Positions 36,089-48,240 of a DNA stretch of 64,000 nt are shown piece by piece (the first letter of the stretch is position 1; each line of letters starts with the position of its first letter). The DNA is taken from assembly GCA_032622095.1 (NCBI GenBank), contig CP136065.1:153331577-153395576 (forward strand), in the 5' to 3' direction. The notes beneath the pieces were generated by a model. That model had not been told where the DNA came from. It ran no database searches and saw only the letters and a program-made list of their open reading frames with translations. Made by a program: the position numbers and the translations under genes. This stretch comes from Siphonodentalium dalli. Taxonomy: Eukaryota > Mollusca > Scaphopoda > Gadilida > Siphonodentaliidae.

Positions 36089-36140
<52 letters not shown>
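36089..36140. repeat. (TA)n microsatellite
   Basis: About 50 bases of uninterrupted TA link copies C and D. Insertion of this family next to or within TA runs is seen at three of its copies. Confidence 0.95.
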
Positions 36141-36142
<2 letters not shown>

Positions 36143-36772
36143 TAGAAGGTGACCCGACTTCGTCCGGGCTTTAACCTTGAATTGTCCATTTTGAAGGTCA
36201 ATGTCAAGTGGGGTCACGATTTGACCAGTCCAAAAACACTGCCCGGACAAAAGTACCCGACAAACGTGCCCGTCGAAATCCATCCGGTTTTACCCGATTA
36301 GACCTTGAATTGATCATTTTGAAGGTCAAGGTCTGGTCGGGGTCACGATTTGACCCGTCCAAAACAATCAGTGGACAAAAGTAACCCCACGTATCAAATT
36401 TCGTCGAAATCCCATCAAAATTGGCGATTTGACCTTGAAGTTACCCGATTTCAAGGTCAAGGTCACGCCGCACGGGCAAATTAATATGCTTATGAGACTC
36501 GCCATAAGAAAGTACACCCACATACTAAGTTTCATCGAAATCCCGTGATATTCGGGCGTTTGACCTTGAAATGACCCGATTTCAAGGTCAAGGTCACGTC
36601 GCACGGACAAATTAATAGGCCCATGCCACCCGCCGGCCGAAAATACCCCCACATACCAAGTTTCATCGAAATCGGCTCGGCCGTTTTCGAGTTCATCGCG
36701 AACACACAGACACACACACACACAGACATGCACACAGACACACAAACAGATCTTCCAAAATATATAATAGAT
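36141..36772 (+). mobile_element. Tandem-core element, copy D
   Basis: It has the same head, core and tail as copy C, with a longer CACACAGACATGCACAC tail. Copies C and D share most internal variants, which suggests duplication of one from the other, not independent insertion. Confidence 0.75.
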
Positions 36773-36783
36773 GACAAGCAGTC

Positions 36784-37385
36784 ACAGCACTGTACCAGAC
36801 TTGGATACTAGGTCTTGTGAGAGATCATCTGAGTTGATAGACATATAAATAATTCACTGATTGGCTTGATGCACGTACTGATGACAGATATTTTCTACCC
36901 ATTGCTAGTCACATTAACGTTTGAGACAGTTGCTCCAGGTATACAATGATCTAGGCACTAGTTACATCAGGACAAGTTTATTTATATATGCAAACTTAGA
37001 TCATTTTACAGGATACACTTCTAACCATTTCCCTATTAGACTGTCAACCAGCTCATTAGCATTATACCTTAACACTTTTGTTAGTCTACTGGAACAATGT
37101 CTGTTATAATAAATGGCAGTCACTATGCCAGACTTGGATATTTAGGTGTTGTGAGAGTAACAGATCATATGAGTTGATAGACATGCAAATATTTCACTGA
37201 TTGACTTGATGCACCGATGAACAGTGTGATGACAATTATATTCAAGCCATTGATATAGTCACATTAATGTTTGAGACAGTTTCTCGCTCTTTTTCCATGC
37301 ACACACCGATCTAGGCTTTAGTTGCATCAAGACAACTTTATTTATTTCTAGGATTTAGTTACATCAAGACAAGTTTATTTATTTC
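36784..37385. repeat. Two-unit tandem duplication, ~335-bp period
   Basis: CCAGACTTGGATA..TAGGT, TTGTGAGAG..ATCAT, TGAGTTGATAGACAT, TTCACTGATTG(G/A)CTTGATG, AGTCACATTAA(C/T)GTTTGAG and ACATCA(G/A)GACAAGTTTATTT occur at 36803-36985 and again at 37131-37345. A short third echo of the last block is at 37366-37384. It is moderately diverged. Confidence 0.65.
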
Positions 37386-37471
37386 AGTTTTACATTTCTC
37401 GAAGCTTCTTTCCGAAGGGTGTCGGGAAGGAATTTGTTCACCCCACCGTCCCATATTCAACATGCCATAGC

Positions 37472-37675
37472 TTAAAGGTACTCAATCCGATTAAGCACCC
37501 CTAAATTACTATTTCTTCGGCTTCGGGGGGGGGGTAAAAAATATTTGATTCGAGTCGAGGAACCCACCCTTCAAAGCTCAGAGTGATCAGATATCGATTT
37601 TTGAAATTAGTTTTTTAACCCCGGAGCCAAAGAAATCGTAATTTAGGGGTGCTCAATCGGATTGAGTACCTTTAA
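37472..37675. mobile_element. TTAA-flanked palindromic MITE, family 2, copy B
   Basis: TTAA-AGGTACTCAATCCGATT opens and ATCGGATTGAGTACCT-TTAA closes a 204-bp copy. The arms hold CACCCCTAAATTACTATTTC and its complement. The centre retains only one AACCCACCCTTCAAAGCTCA block, so much of the longer form at 30570 is missing. Confidence 0.8.
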
Positions 37676-37679
37676 TGTC

Positions 37680-38784
37680 ATCTCCACTAAGGCCCATATG
37701 AGGTCCCATTAACATAAATATGGTGTTTTTGGCGTTATAAATTATTATGATATGTTTTAAACTGTTACAAATGTCAAATAAGGGCACAAAAGGTCTTTAA
37801 TAAAAAATGTACATGAGGTTGTAAAAATGCGTTTTTTGCCCCTCGGGAAACCTACCCACCCCGGCAAATGTTTTATTACCCCCCCCCCCCCCCCCCCGGG
37901 CAGAAATGACAATTTTCACACTAAATACTCATTGGAAAATCAAATCATCGGAACAATTTCTATCTACTTTTGATTTGAAATTACCAACTGATGTTGTGCT
38001 ATACGCATGGAATTTCCAACTGTTAACTTTTCACCAAAACACCTGTTCTATTCACGTCCCTGTCACTGCCTGTCTTGTCTATATATAACCAAGCCCTGCA
38101 AAATCACAATTCTCGAGCATCTCTTGTCGACAAAAAGTCGGTCCATAAATCCCCATTATCAGATTGTATGTGCAATTAGTCAGCACATTATGTTACATAC
38201 ACATGCATTCAGACGCACTATATCCAGTATAGAATTAATTGCTGCAAGCTAGAACGTTTATGGATCGGTAATCTGATCGTATCTCATTTCAACAGCGCAT
38301 CGATTTGTTATACATAAGAATAATACAGGGCCTACCATAAAAGGTATACTACAATGCAAATTGAAACGCCACAGAGACATTGAAACGCCATCAACAAAGC
38401 CACCATCGATACAATCCAAGGCTGCAATTTGTCAAAGTCGATTTCATAAATTTTGAGACCACAACGTTTTTATATTGAAAACTTCTAACTTCACCCGTCA
38501 ACAGGTCATGGAATATCAAACTGTTATAGTATTCACCATGGTGTGACGGACGATAGTAAAACAACTATGGCCTGTTGATAGAGTTTGCAAAACATCGAGT
38601 TTGATATTTTACGCAAGATTCAGCGGTCGGCCTTATAGTCAATGCCGACTTTTGTGTTGCACGTTCCGTGTCTCAAGCATTACATCATTCTGGACTCCTC
38701 GGCCTACCATTACATGACATCATGACAACAAACAAAATCGCTCTGTATTTGTGTTGCACGCGGAACTTCGTTGGGAAATGGAAC
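37680..38784. other. Non-coding stretch with a G/C-run repeat
   Basis: 37830-37905 is a relative of the poly-G/ACCCACCC family (CCTACCCACCCCGGC, then a C run of about 19). 37905-38035 is a diverged relative of 57090-57210 (AAATCAAA..GAACAATTTC, then TTGTGC..GCATGGAATTTCCAAC). The rest shows nothing. Confidence 0.4.
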
Positions 38785-39055
38785 ACAGGGGCAAGCCTCG
38801 AAATAGTGTGTCTGTCATATGCAGAATGAGGTCCCCAGAGGGTGAATTTAGTGATGCTACCCAGCATAGCGGGCTAGCATCACCAAATTCACCCTCTGGG
38901 GACCTCATTCTGCTTACACCTCATCAGAATGAGGTCCCCAGAGGGTGAATTTGGTGATGCTAGCCCACTATGCGGGGTAGCATAACTAAATTCACCCTCT
39001 GGGGACCTCATTCTGCAAATGACAGACACACTATTTCAAGGCTTGCACAGGGGCA
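38785..39055. mobile_element. Nested double palindrome (GGTCCCCAGAGGG family)
   Basis: The outer arms (ACAGGGGCAAGCCTCGAAAT then AGTGTGTCTGTCAT, and their inverted match at 39010-39055) enclose two back-to-back hairpins. Each hairpin is built from GCAGAATGAGGTCCCCAGAG, GGTGAATTT(A/G)GTGATGCTA and their complements (38819-38924 and 38935-39015). A hairpin has apparently been duplicated inside a TIR element. A single-arm relative lies at 12541-12606. Confidence 0.75.
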
Positions 39056-39537
39056 CAGAGAATTATAGTCTTTTATGACAAACGGACGAGGGTAGAAGTG
39101 TTTTTGTTCAATCTAAGCCTCCATATTATCTATTCAACAAAGACATGAAAGATTGTTGTGAATTTCTGTTTTAATCCATCGGGTAAGGATGCCAGTATAG
39201 ATACAAGTAAGGGAACGTTAATTGTAAAAAAAACACGGTTAGACTTACTTCACTAAGCTTCGAATTGCAGCCACAGTTTATACATTTCGAAAGGCCGACA
39301 AAAAAAAAACCCTCCTATATAGTACACATGGATGAGACAATTTGCAACACAATATGGTATGATCGACAAGAATTTCTACGCGCAAGTTCGACTTGTTATC
39401 CATCAACATCAACATTGAAAATTGATGTTTCTACTGCTGCATACATGCAAGTAATCATATATTTTACTTTATGTCAGTGTTCTGACATCGACTTTGGTTG
39501 AGTGAAATTGTCAACAAATTTCATCTTATCTGCATCT
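39056..39537. other. Non-coding spacer
   Basis: Nothing recognised; short frames only. Confidence 0.2.
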
Positions 39538-39971
39538 TTAAAGGCTCACTTAATTTTCGAACCCCCAGATCACACTATATAAAATATATGCCATATTATA
39601 TACCATTTGGAAGAGGAAGCTCAAAACATTGTATTATTAACTTATCCGGTGTAATAAACTGCGAAGATGTTGAATGTGTTGAGGTACCGACGTGTTTTGT
39701 GCTTAAGTTGAATCTGGTTTGTACGGCAAAGTCTATAATTATCAATGAAGGGAGAATAACTCTATATATTATAGTTTGAATTATGTTGCAGTCTGGGAGC
39801 GAGACGGGGGAAATGTTTCTATGATGTCATGGGCACGGCACCTTCTGTGACACAGAAGCTCCAAATTGAAATGAATTATAGCATTTTCATCACATTTTAT
39901 GTCATATATTGTTATATCAAGGCACTATACAAAAAAATAATAGGTGTCTCGAAAATGAAGTGGGCCTTTAA
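39538..39971. mobile_element. TTAA-flanked MITE, family 3
   Basis: TTAA-AGGCTCACTTAATTTTCGA opens and TCGAAAATGAAGTGGGCCT-TTAA closes a 434-bp element; both ends also share an ATA(T/G)AAATATATG/CATATATTGTTATATCA zone. It has no coding capacity; the 93-codon frame at 39498-39779 lies over it. A left half-copy begins at 54396. Confidence 0.7.
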
Positions 39972-40754
39972 CAGAGACACATGGGAAGCACATGGCCTAT
40001 AGGGGCTGAAATGACGATAAACCAAAACGAAGCCAAACCTGCATGTCTTGTGAACTGATAGACAGTGGAAGACATTATGACATACAACGTTCAAAATACT
40101 TACCGACTCACACACGAACTATATATATATCAAATATTTCGAACACACCTGAAAATCCGAATGTTCTGATGTCCGCCTCTGACTCTATATATGGTATATA
40201 TGAGTTCCTTCAATAATGAGGTTTCGATCGTTATTTCTACTATACACTCTCAAATGGACGGCTTCTGTTGATCAACTCACTAGGCAGTCTCCGGGTGAAT
40301 TGTTCGTTCGCCACAGCTGCTTGTCCAGTATAGGATGTTCACAACAGATACCATATAAGTTTTCCGGGCTTTCCTTTAATCGATACGACTCGGTCTAATG
40401 AAAATTGAAGTTGCCAATATTCCCACTGGAGTTGACAACATATATATTCTGCAATTGCTGACGGTCTCACACCGCGTCAGCCAACATGAAACATGTGGCC
40501 TTAAGACATTATTAAAATCCTGAACTATGTGTGTCAGCTATAGATGTCAGGATGTGAGGAATATGTGCGGAAATTGTCTATTGAAACTATGTTGAAGTCA
40601 CTTGTATCAAAGATGCAATAGTTTAAATCGTGTGATCGGTAATCTGGGTGTATTATAATTCGCTTTCTTCGGTACTCGTGAACGACAGGCCAAGATATAT
40701 CAGCACCAAATACACAGGCAGCCCAGTATGGAGGGTTATTAGGGTCACAATCCT
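39972..40754. other. Non-coding stretch
   Basis: No gene or repeat was recognised. A 60-codon frame at 40216-40398 has no features. Confidence 0.2.
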
Positions 40755-41070
40755 AACTTCACATTTTAATTCTAACTTAAGATTTTAATTCTTATATTTT
40801 AATTCTAACTTAACATTTTAATTCTAACTTAACATTTTAATTCTTATATTTTAATTCTAACTTAACATTTTAACTCTAACTTAATCTTTTAATTCTTACT
40901 TATTATTTTAATTCTATCTTAACATTTTAATTCTTAAATTTTAATTCTAACTTAACATTTTAATTCTAACGTGATATTTTAATTATAAATTCATATTTTA
41001 ATTCTTATATTTTAATTCTAACTCTAACTTTATATTTCAATTCTTACTTAATAGTTTTATTTTAATATTT
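40755..41070. repeat. AT-rich minisatellite (TTTTAATTCTAACTTAACA)
   Basis: About 16 imperfect units of 13-19 bases, with two alternating forms, ATTTTAATTCTAACTTAAC and ATTTTAATTCTTAT, fill about 310 bp. The alternation suggests a higher-order unit of about 50 bp. Confidence 0.9.
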
Positions 41071-43669
41071 TAAATCTACTACAAAATTGGAATTAAAATA
41101 TTATATTTAAAAAGTTTAAATTGAAATGAGCATAAAACGGATCTCAGAATTGAAAGGCAAAAATTAAAACAAACATAAAATGGATTCTAGAAGTTGTAAT
41201 TGTGACCCAAATAACGCGCCTGCACTTCTGTAACAATTATAACGAAAGGCGTCGCTGCGATCGAACGGCCGGACATGACAATCTGCGGGATGGGATGGAA
41301 TATGGAATAGAATGACAATCTGCGGAACAGAATTTCAAATTGCGTGAAACGGCCGATATCTTGAGGAATACAGTACGTAGAGGACTACTTTTGGTGTCTA
41401 ACGAAAGGCCCACATTCGCGCTATCCACACATATTAACCCCGCCACTGACAGGACAGCAGAAGTTGCATTATTCGATCGACAACTGACCCAACATAAAAT
41501 TGTCGAAATCAAGGCCGTAAAACAGCTGTAGAAATGTATTTTTACAGCGATAACACTATGCCCACAAGCAGACTTGGTATTAAAATGAAGTTTATCATCT
41601 ATTGCACAGCAAGAGACCGATTAACCCACTCATGCGAAGGTGCCATGAAACACGAAAAACTGCGTTCGACGTGAATGTTTAGAATTTAGATTTCTCGATG
41701 AATACGCTAGCAAACAACAAGTGTTAGGTACTAAATGACACAGTGGAATACTGCGCATTCGTTTTTAGCTACAATATGGCTGTTTTAGTACGAATAATGT
41801 AATGGCGAAATCGCAAACACGCGCCGATGAAAACAGCTAAAAATAGACTCAATGTTTACAATAACAGGATCGATTTCAGCTGATATATTCCATATAATGG
41901 GGCGTATAGTATATCAAAATGCATAGATTTAACAACATAATGAAAATAGGCTTAAATAGCTATACGGATTTGTATATTATGACTTTAAACTGTGATCGGC
42001 ATTATTCAGCGAGCCAATGCTGCATGTGGAAATGATGATAAAACAAATGCCACGTAATACTCATATGAAGCAAGTATTAATTCTCACACCCCGACTTTCA
42101 ACCTGCTAAGACACTCTTAAAACGACAGTATGGCAGAACCACACAATTATCACCGCACAGTTTGTGTAAACACTTGGTCGAGCACAACCATGTGTAGCGA
42201 ATGAACCTTTCCACAGAATGTCAATCAAATAATTAATAACATATGTATTACCAATCAGCGACTGAGTAGGTCGCTTTCTGCAAGGGAAATTCTTTGTTCA
42301 CCCTAATTTTGATATCCTCGCATACTTTCAGTGCCAAATTGTCGGAAATTCATCCTCGATGACAATACTGATTTTCATTTTGCGTGATACTTGTCAAAAT
42401 TTGCACAATTAAAGGCGTAAAGAATGTATGTTCTCCAGTGTATTATAGCATAAGGACAAGCGCTGTTATACTAACTAAACTATTTCTGCTGACACATTGT
42501 CTTCTATCAACCGTAAGCTCCTCCCATTTATTGAATATGTGGAAAGCAAGCTCTATTGGTGGCGAATTATCACGTAACTGATGTGTGGTGCTTAGCACGA
42601 ATTGTGGGGACCAACCAAGCAACTTATTTTGTGTAGGTACACATACCTTGTGTGCTAAGAAATGCACAAGAATGTGTGTTGACGTGTGTTTATGTGTGGT
42701 TACTCACCTACAGAGTTGTGTTGTTGATGCACACAAAGATGTGGAGTTCCAGAATATTTAATTGTTTAATTGAATGCACATCAATATTTCGGCCAAAGGG
42801 GAATAATTATGATCACCGCGATCACACTAGTTTGTATTGTTGTATTGTTCTTTCCCATAATGTTGTTGGGCGAGATGACACATAGTTGTCCAATACATGC
42901 ATACAAATTGTGTAATCGATGCAAACGGTTTTGTTCTGTAAATACGCTCAACTACTTTCAACATATTAAGTGTACAGTTTTGTGTGACAAATACACACAC
43001 AATTTTCACTTCGTGGACAATACTTGTTTTAGGCGAATGTGCACACCCGTGCGTACAATATAATAACATGTTGTTTGTACATACAAACACATTTGTGTAT
43101 TTCAGCCACATGTGTCGGGATTTTTTTTTTATAGTTTTATTATATTATTTTTAGAATGGTCACAGCTGGATTTTCGAGGAAATAACACCACGTTTTGGAG
43201 GAAATGGCTTCAAAAACACTATTCATCAAACAATCAGTTTTGTTGACATCTCTATCCCTTCCTTATACATTATTCTTCATAACTATCATCAAAAAATATA
43301 ATTAAAAAAGTTCGAGAAACTCCAAATCAAATTCAAAGCATACCCGATTTTTTCAACATTGTTCATAATGTCGATGTCCAGTCGAATTCGATAAAAAATA
43401 CCAGAAAATAACACATATTTCCCCCCATTTCGAGAACATGTATACTAGCACATGGCATGAAGTGGCCGTGTTGACTTGCTAGAAATTACTTTTATTTTGT
43501 GTCCAGAAATAGCTAGATGCAGGACTGGGAGAATTGAGGTTTTAAGAAATGGATCAGGTTTTTAATTTAAGATGAGATTTTTTCAAACTTATTTTACTTT
43601 ATCATAATGTATGGATGTCAGCGATTACTGTGTTGAAGACTAATATCTAAGGAAGCGGTATAGTGCGGT
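41071..43669. other. Non-coding stretch
   Basis: No coding region is supported. 41215-41530 is locally more GC-rich, with short overlapping frames on both strands (63 and 91 codons), but no motif was recognised. 42560-43090 is rich in TGTG/CACA steps, which creates a 94-codon minus-strand frame of low complexity. Confidence 0.25.
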
Positions 43670-43713
43670 CAACAAATAACAACGTAACACTCATATTACG
43701 TTGTTATTTGTTG
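43670..43713. repeat. Perfect 18-bp hairpin
   Basis: CAACAAATAACAACGTAA (43670-43687) pairs perfectly with 43696-43713 over an 8-base loop. No T run follows, so it is not a terminator; it may be a tiny foldback element. Confidence 0.8.
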
Positions 43714-45688
43714 GATTACCATGAAGTCCCTTTGGGCTGGACTATCTATTGCATTATAAATCAGAGAGTTTTAAATTTTCTATAGATATGCTACAAGCAT
43801 GCATACAAATACTTAATTTTATACTTTCACAAGCGGGGAACGACAAACGTCACACTTCAAACATCGACAGACTATGGCACTCAATGGCGGGAAAATTTTA
43901 AGTACAACCAGCAACCGTTCTCGTCGGCTAATTTTGTCGATAGTGAGGCATAAAAAGTGCCATCCAACACGACTCCATATATGAAAGCATGAGGACCACA
44001 TGATTTTTGTTTAAACACCCGCGTCATACACACACTTGTATGGTGCTATACACACACCGTATATATGTATCTCCACACATATGCCCCTCTCACCCCCCCC
44101 CCCCCAAGTTTACAGAGCAGCATGGCTAGTGGGCCACTGAGTCAGGTTGACCCACTGGCGGCGAACCAACCATGCACTTCCATATGGTTGGTTTCGCAAT
44201 AGCTCCTCCTGCACCCCCTTAAATCGGGAGTATAGTAGGTATATACGGAGCGCAAAATCACATTGATCTGGGTTTAACCCAGAATACCCGACACTCCTGG
44301 TCCGAAAGTATCGATATGCATGTTAACTATATGCTATTTAACTCGAATATCTACATTCCTTTCATGGATGTGTGGACCGGTCGTCGGTGGCGGATGTACT
44401 GGACAATTGTCCATGCATGGCTATACTGGACAATTGTCCATGCATGGGGAAGTCCGGGATATCGACCGACGCCGACGCTATGTTTCGCACATCTGTGGGG
44501 AATGCTAGTAATCAGCGCTAATATATAAATTATATATATTAATCCATATTATTTAATATATTCTATTCATTTATAGCTATTATACCGTTTATACTCGAAG
44601 TCGAGAGATATTTTGTCCACAAGGACCGACGCATGCAATTGTTTATATTTGGACCGACCCCCGCCTTTATTATGTTGTCCTATAAGTGCATATACATGTC
44701 ATAATTATCCTTCAAAGTTCGTTGTAATGTTTGTAATGATTCAATGATTGTTTAGTTAAATGTGGACCAGGGGTCGGTCTGTCTATATATGTACTTTCTT
44801 TATGTCATACAATGTATGATTTATAAGAAATAAACTAATGTGATTGGTATTGGGTGCTACATATACGCATATATAATGCATGTGTGTATTATGTACATAT
44901 ATCTATATTGTATAAATGCCTGCACGCAGTTATTGTATGGAAGCTGCCACTCAGTCCTGTTTACAGAGTTGTATATATGTGTGCCATCACGTTCCAGCTA
45001 TATTGTTGTCCCGTTTTCAGTATTCGTCTCGAGTGTGGAGTATACGTTTTGGTGGTCTATATCATACAGTTCGAGAATAAGCCCACACATGCACGATACT
45101 TCGAATACATCCCCGGTTGAAACCACTTATTTTGTCAGGAGCGACGATGAGAAGATGTCAAGTAGTGGGTTGATACAATTATTTATGGTCACAATTATTT
45201 TAAGTGGAATAGGGGTTGCAGCATGCACCGATTGACTGAAACGTGTACATGAATGTATGTGTCTCTTGATCATGCACGAATGGCGAATTATGACATAATT
45301 TTAATATGCCTTTCATTTCGAATAAGGATAGTATTATATATATATATACGTGTTCAAAGCTAATGTCATCCAACCTTTTTTTGAGAGAGAGACAAAGGTA
45401 TTTTTGGAAGTTGTTGTAACTTGTGCCCCAATCCAATGTAACTTTATAATGCACACTATAATGTGTTTAAGTAATAGTACTACGTTTCCTATTATACCAT
45501 GCCCACTACGACTGTTTCTAATTCAACGACACAATTAGGGAGACGCACATTCATGATATCGTGCCCATAACCACGTGTCACCCCCTACACACACCCTCGC
45601 TAACCCGTCCGTATATTTATTCAGAGGTCATTCGTGTATTGATATCATGGTCGTATCCGTCGTGGTGTGGGTTGAGTTAATTTGGAGG
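43714..45688. other. Non-coding stretch
   Basis: No gene is supported. TACTGGACAATTGTCCATGC is repeated in tandem at 44397-44447. C runs lie at 44094-44105. GGACCGACC-type text at 44623-44660 and 44765-44785 recalls the ends of the next large element. A 131-codon frame at 44840-45235 ends with a hydrophobic segment but has no recognised family features. Confidence 0.3.
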
Positions 45689-45959
45689 TTAAAGGATTAC
45701 ACCGGTGTACATTATGGATTATGCAGTCGGAATCGTTAATCTCCCTTCATGTGACGTCACATGAGGGACTACTAGCGATACACAGTGTCAAACCTGAAGG
45801 AAGATTAACGATTCAGACTGCATAATCCATGATGTAATATTCAATCGCCATAACTTTAGTTACGGGCGGCCTATCACAAACCACTTTTCGACAACGAGCT
45901 CAGTGGATTAGCGGGCATATTGACTGAGAGAAAAAAAATACACTGGTGTAATCCTTTAA
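45689..45959. mobile_element. TTAA-flanked MITE, family 4
   Basis: TTAA-AGGATTACACCGGTGTA opens and TACACTGGTGTAATCCT-TTAA closes a 271-bp element. A second, inner inverted pair (TGGATTATGCAGTCGGAATC then GTTAATC, and its complement at 45806-45833) brackets CATGTGACGTCACATG, itself palindromic. It has no coding capacity. Confidence 0.75.
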
Positions 45960-46500
45960 TTGGTGTGGTATAGACCGTATATAGCCCCTGTTAGCCATCA
46001 TCCTAGTGATGGGGACCGGGCCGGACCATCTTGGGTGGTCCGGTCCTCTGTCAAGGCGGTGAGTTCGGTCCGATCAAGGTCGTTCGGGTCCGATACCCAT
46101 GCCTGGACCGACCCAAAGCGGTCCGGTCCATTTATTCATGTATGTTAATGATATTGCCCGTTTTCTCAAAGTTGTTACCCTATACTATATTTTTTAAATA
46201 GTTTACTGCGTCGCATATATATACAATGTTCGACGATTATGTGTAGCATTTTCTGTCTATGGTGGCAAGTAAAAACTGTAACAGCCCATGCAATAATGCC
46301 AAGATACACTATTTTATGTATTACATACAGACGCGAACATATACAACTAGGGTCAGTATGATTGTGTTTATAAACAATCTGACGTGGAAGTCAACTGATC
46401 GTATCGACTCTGTCCTGCAGGCACATTCTTTGGAGGATTGTAGTCTGTTAGACTATTTATGAAGCATACTCACCCTGGCTGCATGTTTTATTATTTATTA

Positions 46501-47526
46501 TTAGGGGTTTTGGGAGTGAGCCCAGGGAAGATTTGAAAGGGGCGGAACCCCTCTCCTACAACCCACTGGTGAATGATGTAAGGGGTTATGAGAATGGTTT
46601 GACATAAACATAACATTGATGAAGGGGAAAAAAAGATGATCTAGACATAGAATTATTTTTTTTTCTTTGGTTTCTTTTTTTCTTCTTTGTTGTATTTCTG
46701 TTTGCTGTTGTTGTTGTTGTTGTTGTTGGAGCACAGCTTCCCGTTTTCTTTCTCGCATGTATTCTTCGTGTTCTTTCCGCAGTTCTTTCTGCTGTTCATT
46801 ATGCTCTTGTTGCCGTTCTTGTTCAATCTTTTCTTGTGCCAACCATATTCTGGTGTCTGCGATTAACTCCTCGTTTGAACGGGTGGTGACTGTGCTGATG
46901 TTGTTGTTGCTGGTGGTAGAGCTGGGGGACACCGGGATGAGATGAAATTCCGGTGTCCGTGGTGGCAAGCTGTCCAACTCCACCTCAAAGCTGGCGGCAG
47001 GAACATCTGGGGTGGTGTCCACGTCCCTGTCTCCGATCGCTTCGATGTCAACAGCAGGGACCTCCGGCAGATCCACGGAGTCCCTGCTAGCTGGCACAAT
47101 GTCATCTGTCTCCATGCAGGTCGAGTCGTCTGGGCGTCTCTCAGACAACTTCGACCTGCCGGCTATGACACTGGACGACTGAACCACACGGGGAGGGGTG
47201 ACCGGTCGATCAACGGTCACCCCCACCTTCTTCTTCCATTTCGCCCATCTGGCGGCGTCCCTTCTCCTTCGAGCTGGTGTCTTTCTCTTTGGAGGCCCCT
47301 TCTTCAAGTTACGGCTGGTCTCGGCATTCCTGCTCCGGGTAGAAGATCTCTGGATACCAGCATCCTCTGTCCGGAATTCAACACAAAGAACCAAATAGCC
47401 CCTGTTAGACTGGAGATTCCAGCTAACAGTGTCCACTATTTGAGATCTTTGCATTGCAGCCAACGCGGCGTCAGGGATTAGCTCCATTGTCCGTCGTCCT
47501 ATAAGCCTAATCCAAAACCGTCTCAC
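46501..47526 (-). CDS. Unrecognised 341-codon protein with basic cluster and Q-rich coiled coil
   Basis: This is one of the longest intact frames in the window and is GC-richer than its surroundings. An N-terminal segment of about 75 residues (MELIPDAALAAMQ start possible at residue 14; GYLVLCVEFRTED) is followed by a strongly basic cluster (PPKRKTPARRRRDAARWAKW, about 79-98) that would suit nucleic-acid binding or nuclear entry. A Ser/Pro/Asp-rich linker follows, then a charged helical stretch with a nine-glutamine run (about residues 230-290; REHEEYMRERKREAVLQ-type), probably coiled coil. The C-terminus after KKETKEKK is hydrophobic and may be read-through of non-coding DNA. No catalytic motif is visible. 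It sits inside a TIR-bounded segment, so an accessory or ORF1-like protein of a mobile element is the best guess. Not certain to be expressed. Confidence 0.45.
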   Translation of the reverse strand: MRRFWIRLIGRRTMELIPDAALAAMQRSQIVDTVSWNLQSNRGYLVLCVEFRTEDAGIQRSSTRSRNAETSRNLKKGPPKRKTPARRRRDAARWAKWKKKVGVTVDRPVTPPRVVQSSSVIAGRSKLSERRPDDSTCMETDDIVPASRDSVDLPEVPAVDIEAIGDRDVDTTPDVPAASFEVELDSLPPRTPEFHLIPVSPSSTTSNNNISTVTTRSNEELIADTRIWLAQEKIEQERQQEHNEQQKELRKEHEEYMRERKREAVLQQQQQQQQQTEIQQRRKKETKEKKIILCLDHLFFPFINVMFMSNHSHNPLHHSPVGCRRGVPPLSNLPWAHSQNP

Positions 47527-48240
47527 TCGCCGGCATTAGCACGGGGCGGCTGCTCTCTTTCGATTACAATCCGCTCAGGTCACCGTGCTAACGCTCTGAC
47601 AGAGAGGAACTAATAAAGCCAAATATAATCTGACTTGTTCGCTCCACCCTCTGCCACCCTCTGCCTCTGCATGTTTGTCACACTGGCATATATATATAGT
47701 AGTAGTGTTATAAAGTGAGTAGATGGGCGCGAAGCGCCCGGGATGGTCGAAAAAGATCGAGTGATCTTCTCCTTCACCCCACGGTTTGTTGTTGTTGGAG
47801 ATATAGCACACAGAAAATAGTAGTAGTGTTGGTGTGGGATAGTATCATATATATATAGTCAGAATGAAACAACACTTAATGGCACAGGTAATATATCGGA
47901 TCATATGACAACAGTAGTTTACAGTACTAAACATAGCAACGTCTTCCGGCAATAAAGTGGCGAGCAACGAGTCTATACAAGCTGAATTCGGCGACATCAA
48001 AGCACGCGGCCGCAAGTGCAAGGGCGACATCAAAGCACGCTACCGGCGTCCGCCCACATTGCCGCATTCAACAGAATCTTTGACACGACGTGCAGCATGG
48101 GGATAGTGACACCTATATACACGTTGTTTTCGTGGCATCAAATATTTGACTAATAATCACTTAAAAACCCATTAATACATCGTTGCTAATTTTATGTTGG
48201 GACAAATACGCAATAAATTCGCGATAGTTAGCTCAACGTA
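47527..48240. other. Interior of the TIR-bounded segment, right part
   Basis: No coding region is supported. A GGGCGCGAAGCGCCC hairpin lies at 47724-47738. CTCTGCCACC is doubled at 47648-47666. Confidence 0.3.

Noticed and set aside
34094-36745. Several overlapping frames that look like a conserved repeated protein (GQINRPM, MKLGMWGYFRP)
   Set aside because: Both strands are open across the same tandem DNA units and end in CACA microsatellites; such apparent proteins are repeat by-products.
44840-45235. 131-codon frame ending in a hydrophobic segment, possibly a membrane protein
   Set aside because: The N-terminal half is low-complexity I/Y/C from TATA-rich DNA; there is no conserved motif.
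46667-47481. Plus-strand frames of 66-179 codons at the 341-codon locus
   Set aside because: They are antisense shadows of the minus-strand frame; poly-C and serine runs mirror its poly-Q and charged codons.
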